Origin: Silene latifolia
Lineage: Eukaryota; Streptophyta; Magnoliopsida; Caryophyllales; Caryophyllaceae
Length of the DNA stretch: 64,000 nucleotides
NCBI RefSeq assembly: GCF_048544455.1
Contig: NC_133538.1
Location: 20,407,969-20,471,968, forward strand
Reading direction: 5' to 3'
A program made the position numbers and the translations under genes. Positions 11,720 through 22,583 of this stretch are shown here, piece by piece (within the stretch, counting starts at the first letter, position 1; every line of letters begins with the position of its first letter). A model generated the notes under the pieces. That model did not search any database. It saw only the letters and a program-made list of their open reading frames with translations, and was not told the DNA's origin.

Positions 11720-12626
11720 TTTTCTTTTCTTTTCATTTCTTGGACTCAAATTTTTGAACAATTTCTTTTTTGTGCCCATTCCCTTTGATGACAAAATATG
11801 GTAGAACATGGACGAATGATGGTTGCATGGTTTCAAGGGTCACCTTGGAATAAATGGTAGCCAAGGAGTTATCACACCACAAGGTACTCTTGACTAGGCC
11901 TTAATCCATGGGTCAAAGGATATTAGCATGACACATCCTAGGGTGTTTTACAAGTATTCTAAAAGCAAAGTCTTAAGAAGAAAAAGCATCTACTAGGGCC
12001 TATATACACTTGTCAAGCTTCCCAAGTAGACGGTTTCACAAAATTTTCTAACATGCAACTACGTGCCTTGATGCAACTAACATATATACATCCTAATGCA
12101 TATGATTCTACCAATTACTATGCGAAATAATCTAAATGCAACTCCTAACAACACATAGATACACAAACCGCAACAACAAAATACATCACATCGTCCTTGA
12201 CATGTAAGCCCATCCTCCTCATATGAATAATGAAAAAGAAATGGAAGTTAAATAGAGATTAGAGCGATCAAACCAAGCGGTCTTCATTTACCCTTGCTAA
12301 TGCCTCAAATGTAGTGTTGTATCTATGTGAGAAGAGAATAAAAACACAAGTATATACAATTCTACACTACTAAATTAAATAACATGTTTTTGGGTTTTGA
12401 AATTTTCAAATTTTTATGAATTTTGTTTTTATGAAATTAAAAGACATATTTTTGTGATTTTTCAAAAAATTTCAATTTTTATGCATTTTTAGAATATAAA
12501 TTCTCATCCCCCACTTTATTTTGGACATTGTCCTTAATGTACATGTAGGAGTAGGAATAAAAAGGAAATATATGTTTTTGGATTTTTGATTTTTTGAAAT
12601 AAAGTGTAAATGCAATGATATGAATG
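11720..12626 (-). other. 3' noncoding region of A1, middle part
   Basis: Resumes A1 after element N and aligns with about 21505-22330 of A2 (for example the stretch around CCCATTCCCTTTGATGAC). No supported reading frame. It ends where the LINE is inserted. Confidence 0.8.
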
Positions 12627-12641
12627 AATGCATGCTCTAAC
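12627..12641. repeat. Target site duplication of the LINE, left copy
   Basis: AATGCATGCTCTAAC, identical to 14708-14722 on the other side of the LINE. A 15-bp duplication is typical of target-primed reverse transcription by L1. Confidence 0.9.
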
Positions 12642-14707
12642 TTTTTTTTGGTAAAATGTGAGATGTATAATATATATCAAAAATAAATGATAATTACAAG
12701 AATGATAGTCAAGACTTTAGGTTCGATTCCCAAAAGGATCAAACCGTACAACTCAATTTTCTAGAGTACACAGCCAATTCATGTCAACACTTGACATGTG
12801 GTCATTTCGTTTGACCTTGATCCTATGTCTCACACTGTCTTTAATCATTTGCACAACCCTTTTTGGACTCACTAGAACAGCATTAATCCTTGCGTTGTTT
12901 CTCTGCGTCCACACATGATAGTAGCTAGCAGTCAGCACAAGAGCATACACACCTTGTTGTGTTGTTGACCCTGCAGTCCGTATATCTCATGTCACTGATA
13001 GTTGTAGCTTGCTCTAATCCCTTATCTGGTTCATTATAAGCTTAATATACCCACACTCAAAGAACAAGTGTTCCTGAGTCTCAGGTGCAGCTTCACAGAC
13101 ACAGCATCTGTCAGAATTGCTACATCCAATCCTGAAAAGCTTCTCTCTTGTATTTATCCCGTTATTCTTTATAAGCCATGAGATCAGTGAGTGTTTAGGA
13201 GTATTCCAATTGGACCACACAGTCTCAAACCAGATTGGTTTAGCTTGGTGAAGTCTCAACCAGTCATACCCCCTACTTACAGTATATCCCCGAGCATCAG
13301 GCATCCATTGTCCATCTGCATAAGCAGGCTTCATGAGTTCCTTAACTTTACAAATATTTTTCCAAGTCCAAGTAACATCAGCTGTAGGTTCATAGTCATG
13401 CCAGTCTTGCTGCTTTAGATAAATTTGATTTACCCATTTAATCCACAATCTATCAGCTTTACAATAGAGCCAATCCACAAGCTTAGCCACTGTAGCAGTA
13501 TTCCAAATTGCTGCATTTTTCACCCCTAGTCCTCCTTCATTTTTTGGGAGAGTGATAGTGTCCCATTTGACAAGGGGCACTCTATGGTATTCAAAGACAT
13601 TCATCCCGAAAAAATTCCTACACACAGCTTCAATTCTTCTTATCACACCTTTGGGGAGAATAAAAATATTTGCCCAGTAGTTGTACAAAGTGTTCAAAAC
13701 TGAATTGATTAGGGTCAGTCTGCCAGCATAAGATAGTTTCCTGGCTCCTAGACTCCTAATTCTATTCAGTATCTTCTCAGTTAAAATATTGCACTCTCTT
13801 TTTGAAATTCTCCCTGGTTGAATAGGAAATCCCAGATACCTGAATGGCATTTGTCCTTCTATAAAACCAGTAGCCTGCCTGATATCATCTTTCAGTTCAG
13901 TTGCCATGCCATTGAAAAAAACCTCAGACTTACCATTATTCATAATCAATCCAGATGCTTTTGAAAAAGTGGAGAAAGCTCGAACAACTAGCATAATTGA
14001 CTGAGTTGTCCCTTTGCAGAACATCAGCAGATCATCTGCAAACATCAAGTGTGTCAGTTGTAAATCTTTGCAAAGGGGATGATACTGAAAGTCCCATCTT
14101 TCTGTGGCATATTTGATTGTTCTTGTTAAATACTCCATACAGATTGTGAAGAGTAAGGGGGAGATAGGATCCCCTTGCCTAAGTCCTCTCTTCCCTTTGA
14201 AATAGCCAAAGTGATTTCCATTAAGTGCTAGGGTAAAAGTGGTGGTCTTAATGCAGGTCATAATCTGCTGAGTAAAGTGTTCAGAAAATTTTAAACCCAT
14301 CAACATCTGCTCCACAAAGTCCCATTCCACAGAGTCATAGGCCTTCTGCAAATCAATCTTGAAAAGACATCTTGGAGAAGCACTCTTCCTATTGTACATT
14401 TTGACAATATCCTGGCAAATAAGCACATTTTCAAGTATAGACCTTCCTCTGATAAAAGCTCCTTGGTTCTCATGAATAATCTCAGGTAGAATAAGGGATA
14501 GCCTGTTACAAAGTAATTTGGATATTACCTTGTAAATCATGTTGCTACAGGCAATTGGCCTAAAGTGCTTAACTGAAGTAGGTCTTTCACATTTGGGTAT
14601 CAAGGTAATGTTTGTAGCATTTAGCTGATTTAACAGCTGTCCAGTAGTAAAGAACTCTTTAATAGCACTACAAATATCCATACCCACAATCTCACATGCA
14701 ATTGTTT
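12642..14707 (-). mobile_element. 5'-truncated L1-type LINE
   Basis: 2066-bp insertion in the A1 3' region, flanked by the exact 15-bp duplication. The oligo-T at 12642-12649 is the poly(A) tail of a minus-strand copy. Only the C-terminal half of ORF2 is present, so the element is 5' truncated and dead on arrival, as most L1 copies are. Confidence 0.95.
12753..14687 (-). pseudogene. LINE ORF2 fragment: reverse transcriptase and C-terminal zinc-finger region
   Basis: 557 codons remain open from the truncation. The RT domain runs from about residue 25 (NITLIPK, HFRPIACSN) through the KIDLQKAYDSVEWDF block and the catalytic FADD at residues 216-219 (LMFADDLLMF), with RQGDPISPLLF at 170-180. A zinc-finger-like region typical of plant LINE ORF2 (RIGCSNSDRCCVC ... 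HLFFECGY) lies near residues 505-548. An in-frame TAG at 13014 and a TGA shortly after interrupt it, then the same frame continues to 12753 with the usual C-terminal tail (YHVWTQRNNARIN). There is no endonuclease domain because the 5' part is missing. Non-functional copy. Confidence 0.95.
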
Positions 14708-14722
14708 AATGCATGCTCTAAC
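14708..14722. repeat. Target site duplication of the LINE, right copy
   Basis: AATGCATGCTCTAAC, exact match to 12627-12641. After it the A1 sequence continues. Confidence 0.9.
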
Positions 14723-15089
14723 TAAATGCAATTATATATGATATATATAACAAATGAATGCAATCTAAACTACACTAGATGATGCATGTTTTAAACTATG
14801 GTCACTTATGATCTAACCTCCCCAAACCGATTTAAACACTATTTCTAGTGTAGGAAAGAATAGGATTGGTCATTAGTGACTATGCATGAATTCTAATCTA
14901 TATGCAACTAACTACATGAATCATGTGAGATATATTACAATGCAACTATACTATATGAACTAACAAATGTAAATGCGATATGAAATATAATACAAATGCA
15001 AGTGAAAGCTAAACTAAATGCAATGTATATACAAAAGAGAGAGGGAGAGAAAAGTATCATACAAATGGAGGTGATGAGGTAGGCATCTT
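14723..15089 (-). other. 3' noncoding region of A1, proximal part
   Basis: Directly downstream of A1 ORF1 in minus orientation; AT-rich, no reading frame. The three A1 pieces together (about 2.1 kb) match the length of the 3' region of A2 (about 1.9 kb). Confidence 0.7.
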
Positions 15090-16209
15090 TCACTCGTCAT
15101 CATCATCTTGAGGATAGCCATACCGGTGAGAACTCCCTCCTTGGTTATACCCTCCTCCTTGGCTAGAATGCCCTCCACCTTGGCCACCAAGATTCCAGGT
15201 TTGGTCCCCTTGATTAGGGAACAAAAGGTGTGGTTGGGCCCAAGAGGGTCGAGGGCCATTAGGGTCAATATACCCTTGTTGTGCCATTTGATAGTTTAGG
15301 CACACCACCGGTGGTGGTTGAAGACGGCGTCCTTATCAATCAAAGTACTACCCTCAAGAGGGGCATAAGTCCCACGGGAGTTGAACCCGGGACAAAGGAA
15401 GTTAGCCAAGATAGTAATTAGACCTCCCATCACGAAGGTCTTGAGTTGGGTGCTCCCTTGAGAAAAGTCATAGAACCTTGTAAGCATCTCAAGGGGGGTA
15501 TTGAAGTTGTATCGCCTCGTCCCCCGAACATTTAGATAGGACTCAAGGAATGTTAAATCAATGAGAGTGCACCTATCTTGTTCATACTTCCCATTGATGG
15601 TGCCGGCTACAAAACGTTCGGTGATCCAAATCACCGGGTGTTGGATAGCGAAGGTATATCACTGTTTTTGGTGGATGAAATCCCTCCCGGAAATAGCCTT
15701 CCAAAGTAGGTCCACATCAAAATCGGCGGGTTTGTCGGTATAGTCGGTTGGTACAACAAGACCAAAAATGTGAGCAAATTGATCAAGTGTGAGGCCATGG
15801 TCTAGGTTGTACAACCGGAACTCCATGCTCACGTTGGTTCGAGTGTTCGTGACAATACGGAGGCTACTCAAAAATTCCAGGGTGAGACTAAGGTATGTCT
15901 CGTCATGGGCATGGAAAAGTTTCCCAATCCCTAAGCCATCAAAGAAGATTTCGGTGTGGTACCTTATCCCAAGGATTTCTAACATCCTAGTATCGATAAA
16001 CTGAGTGGGTTCATAGTGCTTACCTAGCAACTCGACGAAATTTTTACGGTGGGCATCGGAGGTGAAGAGTACCTCCGGGAAGTACTCAAGTTGCCTTATC
16101 CCTCCTCTCATGATGGGGCGGAAGTTCCTTGGCGGCACCCTTTCTTGTGGGGATGAAGATGATGAACCCTTGCGTTTCCTAGCGGCGGACTCAACAAGTT
16201 TCTTAGCCT

Positions 16210-16214
16210 TGCTG
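16210..16214. repeat. Target duplication of the solo LTR (left)
   Basis: CTTGC, repeated at 17612-17616 immediately after the solo LTR. Five bp is the normal gypsy duplication. Confidence 0.9.
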
Positions 16215-17611
16215 TAATACTTCGTATTTTAGTTGAAGTACTCGGTCGAGTACTTGGTTGGTACGCGGTCGAGTGTGTGTTACTCGGCCGAGTGCACTTG
16301 ACCGAGTAAAGCGGTTCAGCAAGTTGACAGTTTCTTTTATGTTTTGACCAAGGATATCGTTATAATGCTTATATCATTTCTAGTTCATTTTAACATCTCT
16401 ATAAACCATTTTCTAAACCGATAGAGAGGGAGAGGAAGAAGAGTGTGGAGCCTTTCATTGGATTGGAGATTTCTCATCTTTTTCAACCTAATTCGATTTC
16501 CCTGTTGGTAAGTCGATTTCATTCAATTGTTTACACTATTTTAAAGTCGTCTTCTTCAAAAAGTTTGAAAAGAGAGTCCTGTTTATTTGAAGTCTAGTTT
16601 ATGCATATCAAATCTCGTGGTCAAATTCCTTATGGTTTGTCCTAGGTGATTTATTTATGAACATGTCGCTGAAAGTCCGTGAATCTGATTTGGTTGTGGA
16701 AAATGATTTGAAACCCTAATTTTTATATCGATTCAGTTTTGGGGATTTTTCATACATCATCTTTGTAGAGTCTAGATGACAATAGAATTTGGAATTTCTG
16801 AAAAATAATGTTTTAAACTCGTTTTATGAATCAATACGTTTTATGCGACGGATTCTGTCAGCTTTTGGAAATCAGTCTGAAAACCGTTAATAAGTTTGGA
16901 ATTTGAGAAAACTTCGTTAGATATAATTTGTAGCTAAGACTCATGCGGTTCTAATCCAATTGGCCTTGTATCAATTTGATTTATCTGGAATTAGTTATGT
17001 ATTTTATTCCGAGTCTGTCAGGTGATGGAAAATCAGGAAAGTCGTGTTTGTTCTTTAAGTTGATATTCCTATTAAGTTATGATAAGTCTAGGTTATGTGC
17101 ATGATTAATTGATTTAGTAGGTGGTAACTATACATAATTATGTTATGTAGGTGATGGATATGTGAAGGATCATAATTGATTGCCTGCGTGTGCTTGGATT
17201 GCGAAAAGGTAGGGTTTCTCCTACTCAGTACTGTTAATTGATTGAGATTGCATATGTTTTATAATTGTTGTTATCTGCTGATCATCGGAGGTTGGGTGTT
17301 GTGGTGACGATGTTGATGTAGTTGTGTTGTGACGGTTGTGGTGTTGTGACAGCTGTGATGTTGTGTGTGTGATTGTGGTGGAGTCACTTGCGGGAGTGGT
17401 TTCACACCCTAGTTCGCCCTCCGTGGAACCCGTCACGGGAGGGGATGTGCACATTAAGGGACAGGGATTGTTAGTCGCTCGTTGATGAGCTGGACTAGGT
17501 GGGGATGGAGTGCGGTCACCCATTGGCGGCGAGGATTACCTGTTGCATTGGGTAATCTGGCAGGGATAGGGTAGTCTTTGGTAAGGTACCTTGGTATGAG
17601 GGGGTGTTACA
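16215..17611 (+). mobile_element. Solo LTR, same family as element L, plus orientation
   Basis: 1397 bp, TGTAATACTTCG ... GGGGGTGTTACA, with flanking CTTGC duplication and no PBS or internal sequence. It is the product of recombination between two LTRs of one element. A cluster of ACTCGGTCGAG / ACTCGGCCGAGT motifs lies near its start (16240-16312), the counterpart of the palindromic array at 1710-1801. It inserted into the ORF1 coding region of A1. Confidence 0.95.
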
Positions 17612-17632
17612 CTTGCCCTTGAGATTCATCAT

Positions 17633-18375
17633 CTTGAATTGGGAAGATTGGGGTTTTGTTGGCTTTTTATTGTGAGGGGAGTGTTTTGGGGATGAAGATG
17701 AGTAATTTAGAGTTAGATAAGGTGAGGAAATGAGGGAGAAAGGGGGGTGTTTTTATAGAAAAGGGGAGAAGACGAGCGGACACGGGTGGGGCCTTAGCGG
17801 ATAATTCTAGAAAAACGCCAGAATCCGAGCGGCTTCCTTGCGGGACGAGCGTCTTGCCTCTGGTAGTCCAAGCGTCTTACAGAAAATCCGCTCGAATTTC
17901 GTTACACGAACTTTGCATTTTCTGAAGTAGGCGGAAGACGAGCGTCTTCTGTCTTAGACAAGCGTCTGACTTTGGACGAGCGGCTTCTCAAAAATCCGCT
18001 CGGATTTTGATACAGTTCCAAAACTTTTCTTCAGGTGCCTTTCAGGACGAGCGTCCAGAAAATAATCCGAGCGTCTTCCCTATGGACGAGCGTCTTTTGC
18101 CAAATCCGCTCGGATTTCGATACAGCGCTGATAAGTACCCTGATGAAGGCTTTGGACGAGCGTCCAGCCCTCGGGACGAGCGTCTTTTCGCTGTTTCTCT
18201 TCCTTTTCTTTCTTTTCTTTGCAAAATCATACCTTTACACCAATTTGTTGTTCCTCTTTATGTTTTTCTGAAATTTTGCTCAATAAAAATGTAAGAAAAC
18301 TCTCTCTCACTACTCTCATGCAAGAAATTGAATAAAAATGCAAAAATGTACAATATTATACAAAGTAGAATTCGA
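17633..18375 (-). promoter_or_regulatory. Putative promoter segment of A1 ORF1 (TATA box plus motif cluster)
   Basis: On the minus strand, CTATAAAAA at 17750-17758 is a good TATA box about 120 bp upstream of the candidate ATG at 17632. Directly upstream of it, 17771-18187 contains about fifteen degenerate copies of the GACGAGCG / CCGCTCGG motif, the same motif clustered in the LTRs of this family. At 18380-18415 there is a short block (minus: GTTTGGTGGAGTCC) shared with A2 at 25245-25270, beyond which A1 and A2 diverge. The arrangement suggests ORF1 is transcribed from its own internal promoter (inference). Confidence 0.55.
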
Positions 18376-18463
18376 AGAAATATCTTACAAATGGTGGTTT
18401 GAGATAGGACTCCACCAAACTAGTTCAAATTGTAGAAATTCTTGTCCATACAGCTCAAGGCTC

Positions 18464-18942
18464 TTAGTAGAAGATCGAAAGCTTGTGAACAAGCTCCAAA
18501 CAAGCTCCAAACAAGCATAAGTATGGGTTGCCCCATCTAAACGTGAAATTAGGCCAAGGAAGCTTGCCATAAGTTCTTTCTTTCACCTTGTCCTTGGTAC
18601 TAGAGCTTTCCCAATGTTTTAAATTAATAAGCCCATGATTCTCGTCAACACTAGGTATGAAGTATGGTTCATATTCGTCCGGGGACTTCCACTCACCACC
18701 TTCTTTTTCAACTTTAGTGATGATTATAGCACTTTGATTTTTCAATCCTTCCAAGGTGGAAGGAGAATTGTCATGGCTTTAATGATCGAGTTCCTTAGAA
18801 GTTAGAATTGTGGGTGCCAAATTTCCACAAGTAGATTCACGTGCAAGTTTTTCTTTGAGCTTTTCCACCAAGTAGCTTTTGTATGATGCTTTGACCTTTT
18901 GGAGAAGGTCCACCATATCCTCTTCAACAATTATAGGTTCCA
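18464..18942 (-). pseudogene. Unrecognised coding remnant upstream of the A1 linker
   Basis: Two overlapping reading frames look like one broken gene. One starts at an ATG at 18942 (MEPIIVEEDMVDLLQKVKAS, a charged helical stretch rich in Lys and Glu) and stops near 18779. The other runs 18754-18464 (GEWKSPDEYEPYFIPSVDEN, then ENHGLINLKHW and a hydrophobic LFGACLELVHKLSIFY end). A2 has gag-protease at the equivalent position, so this is not simply a copy of it. I do not recognise the family. It may be the end of an element-specific ORF or a captured fragment. It stops being traceable at 19005, where an A-type LTR begins. Confidence 0.4.
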
Positions 18943-19005
18943 TGGTAGATGCGAAAAGGTCTACTGGTCATTAGGGAGGGGACATTCTTCTTCATGATAA
19001 GATAT

Positions 19006-20684
19006 CTCCACAAACAACTCTGCTATTAGTAAAGAGGCACGTAAAGGTCGGATCCCAAGGGACGGGTATTGAAGTGAGATTTTCAATTGCAAGTAGCGGT
19101 GTCTAGGGGTGTCACAATTTGGGGTTAGAATAGAAGATCACTAAACTAAATAGCAATGAAAGTAAACAAGCAAGATGATTAAAAAGAGATGGAAACAATT
19201 GATAAAAGGCACTAGGGTGTCATGGGGTCATAGGAGATTCATGGGAATTGATCATACAAACATATTCTCAAATTATAAGCAAGCAATTATTGTTGTGATG
19301 GATCGAGTTGGTTTATATCTTACAATCCTAGGAAAGTTTGGGTCCCGGAGCCGAATCGATTAGATTGTACAACACCTACAAGTCGACTTAATCTTCCCTA
19401 CTCAACTATATGCATGGTCTAATGAGGCTCGAGTTGGTTTATATCTTACAAGTCTCATTGAAAAGGTAAGTGATGGGTAAAAAATGCAAGGATTCATAGG
19501 CTCGCATTTCATCAAACATAACATGTGCATAAGTTGAGATCACAACAAGCAAGCAAATAAACTATGAAAACATATTAAATTAAGCATGAATCATCCCCCA
19601 TGTTGGTTTCCCCTAATTACCCATTAACCCTAGTTAAGGAAACTACTCACTTATTATCATGTTGAACATGCTAGCAAGGTTGTCAATCATACCAACAAAG
19701 TAAAACATGATGAATAAATGAAGATGATTAACAATAATTAAAAAGGGATTAAGAGAATTATACCTACTAATTATTCCAATAATAAAGCAAAGAATAATAG
19801 AAGTACTTGATGATTGATTGGAAGGTTGTAAATCTCCCAATAATAACCCAAATAATCTTCAATTACCCAAAATGAAAGATGAACAAAAGAGAGATTAAGG
19901 AAATGAGTTTGTATTAAGACTTGATTAAAAGTTGATTACAAGATTAAAGAGAGATTAGAATGATATAAATTACACTAAAGATTGATAAGAACAACATGAT
20001 TATCTAATTAGACTAATGTGGTATTTATAGTGGAGATTAGGTACACAAATTAGGGTTTACTAAGGGCTTAAATGACGATTAAGTCCTTGAGGAATCGCTC
20101 CTCTCAGAAAAATATGCGAGTCTCCTTTTTGCTAGTCTTTCCGAGGTATGCGCATCCTTCATAGAACAAGAAGAAAACGGAATAGCTGTAACACAATCCG
20201 AGCGTCCAGGGCACGGTACGAGCGGATTCAATGGCTGGACGGGCGGATTGTGGGTCTTTTGGACGAGCGTCCCTCTGAAGAAGACGCTCGGATTCCTTGT
20301 CTTGGACGGGCGTCCAGGGGGCAATCTGCTCGGATTCTGAGTCAGCTTCTTCCCTTCTTCTTTTCTTCCTTCTTCTTCATATAATCCTTAGGGATTTCAT
20401 CAGAGATGCAAGGATGTTTTCTCATCATTGCCCAACTACTACAATATGTACAAAGGCCTTCTAGTCTTGTCTTCTCTTTGATGCTTGGTCATTGAATTCA
20501 ATAAATTTAGCTCCATTTTGCCATGAAAATGCAAGGTTTGCACTCCTTTCCTACCAAGGGATCAAAACCTCAAAGAATATGCAAAACAATGGACTAAAGA
20601 CAATAAATGACCTAAATATGCACTAAAAAGCATGGGAACAAGGCTAATTCGGGGACTAAATACGCTCAAATAATGGTCACATCA
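19006..20684 (-). repeat. 3' LTR of Athila-like element A2 (inner end truncated)
   Basis: Matches 28298-29993 almost throughout and ends ...GGTCACATCA at 20684. It lacks the first 75 bp present at 28223-28297, and instead the unrelated A1 sequence abuts at 19005/19006. So this LTR was truncated or fused during a rearrangement. TATA-like TATAAATA at 20022-20029 (minus). Confidence 0.85.
20195..20338. promoter_or_regulatory. GACGAGCG-type motif cluster in the A2 3' LTR
   Basis: Six to eight degenerate copies (for example AATCCGAGCGTCC, GACGCTCGGATTCC), upstream in minus sense of the TATA-like box at 20022-20029. Confidence 0.7.
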
Positions 20685-22583
20685 AATATCCCCAAACCGA
20701 ACCTTTGCTCGTCCCGAGTAAAGAGGTGACTAAAACTAGGACCGTTATTTAAACTAATCTAATAGCATAGCCGATATGAGACAATTAGCGGGTCTCACTC
20801 CGCCCCTTCAACTCACAACAAGACAACCATGAGGTAGGATGCCTTCTTCCAAGGCAAGGTGGGTCTTGCCAAAATGACGACACATCCAAGCATTAAAGCA
20901 TATAAAATCAAGTAATGGATGCATCTACAAAAGAATAGCCACTTTCCTCATCTAAGTGGCGGAAATTATCTACAAGGGAAGCAATTCAATGGTATACACT
21001 CCTTCATAGATGCAATTTATTCAAACTACTAAGCCTATAAGGATACCAATAAATCACCTCCAAGTTGTGTCAAGCTAGGGTACCTTTGTCCTCAATCGTT
21101 AAATGCTTTTGTCAAGAATAGACTCCCTATGGTGTTAGAAACACTGGAGGATCGCGGAATTCCCCTTCTTGTCTAGACAAGAAGAAGGGTCGTCCCCTCT
21201 CTATCATGCACAAAAATGGATACGATGGATAAAGGGATCGATAGAATTTGAGTTACATTTGGGAGTTTGCTTTTGTTTTTATTTTTCTCCCCAATTTCTT
21301 GTGGCATATAACATTTGAGAACACTTTCTTTTGCCATTTCTTTTGATTTTTGGCATTTCAACACTTGACAACTTTCAACTTTTTGCATTTCTTTTAGAAC
21401 ATTTTCAAAGTCACCCCATATTTAGTGAGGGTGCCTTATATTTGAAGCATAGGAGTTTTCATTTTGTTACTCCTCTTTTCTTTTGATGCATTTTGCAAAC
21501 TTTCTTTCACTTTTCATTTCATTTCTTGAACTCAAATCTATTTCTTTTTGTGCCCATTCCCTTTGATGACAAAATGTGGTAGAACATGGATGAATGATGG
21601 TTGCATGGTTTCAAGGGTCACCTTGGAATAAACGGTAGCCAAGGAGTTATCACACCACAAGGTACTCTTGACTAGGCCTAAATCCATGGGTCAAAGGATA
21701 CTAGCATGACACATCCTAGGGTGTTTTACAAGTATTCTAACAAGCAAAGTCTTAAGAAGAAAAAGCATCTACTAGAGCCTATATACACTTGTCAAGCTTC
21801 CCAAGTAGACGGTTTCGCAAAATTTTCTAACATGCAACTACGTGCCATGATGCAACTAACATATATACATTCTACTGCATATGATTCTACCAACTAATAT
21901 GCCAAATAATCTAAATGTAAGTCCTAGATTCAGATTGTTTATACCGCATCAATCAAAATAAAGCCACATAGTCATTAACATAAAGAGGAAAAAGGAGATT
22001 GGAAAGATCATACCATGCGGTCTTCAATATCCTCATGTCTCGGATATGGCGTAGTCGATCAATGTGAACAAGGATAGACAAACATAATATATACAAACAA
22101 TATATACACAAGACTATACTACAAAGGAAATGAACCTGTTTTTGAATTTTCAATTTTTTTGATATTTTCGAAATTTTTGATTTTTTTGGAGTTTTGAATA
22201 AAAGTTAAGTTAGAATTTCCCATCCCCACACTAATATGGGCATTGTTCTCAATGGCTAATATGATAGGAAATTATGCAAGTATGATGCATGATTTCTAGA
22301 CTAAATGCAAGCTATACTAAGCTACACTACATGATGCATGAGTTTTTGTTTATGACGGATAGCGTAATTTAGATTACCTCCCGTTACGTATGCACGTACT
22401 TCCCCAAACCGAGATAAACATTATTTCTAATGTCTTAAATTTTGGGGTAGTTCATGCACACGAAATGCAATGCATGAAACTATATATTGTCATTTGGGAT
22501 TTTTCATGTGGGAACAATAAAAAGAACACCTCAATGGGGCCAAGGTGTTAGTCCTCGTGTTGCTAGGACTCTCCAAACTATGA
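20685..22583 (-). other. 3' noncoding region of A2
   Basis: 1.9 kb between the ORF1 stop and the 3' LTR. Next to the LTR in minus orientation is GGTTTGGGGATATT, a candidate polypurine tract. The rest is AT-rich and without a supported reading frame. It serves as the intact reference for the three scattered A1 pieces. Confidence 0.75.

Larger units (their letters stand above)
15090..17632 (-). pseudogene. Athila-type ORF1 of element A1, split by a solo LTR
   Basis: Extra (non-gag-pol) protein of Athila-like elements, function unknown. The conserved block runs 16138-15659 (QLEYFPEVLFTSDAHRKNF, GLGIGKLFHAHDETY, SLTLEFLSSLRI, HGLTLDQFAHIFGL, LLWKAISGRDF) and aligns over its length with the better copy at 22584-24250. 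A TAA follows at about 15659. The sequence resumes in another frame (15634-15296, with LKTFVMGGLITILANF matching the NGGLVTLLAKHF block of A2) and ends in a Gly/Gln-rich, then Asp-rich tail (15308-15090). The N-terminus carries a basic ARKRKGSSSSS stretch. A solo LTR (16215-17611) interrupts the extreme N-terminus, with candidate ATGs at 17627-17632 beyond it. An A5 run near 16200 also shifts the frame. Clearly dead. Confidence 0.8.

Noticed and set aside
13014-14687. Host gene for a reverse transcriptase-like protein
   Set aside because: L1 RT motifs, oligo-A tail and a 15-bp target duplication show a truncated LINE.
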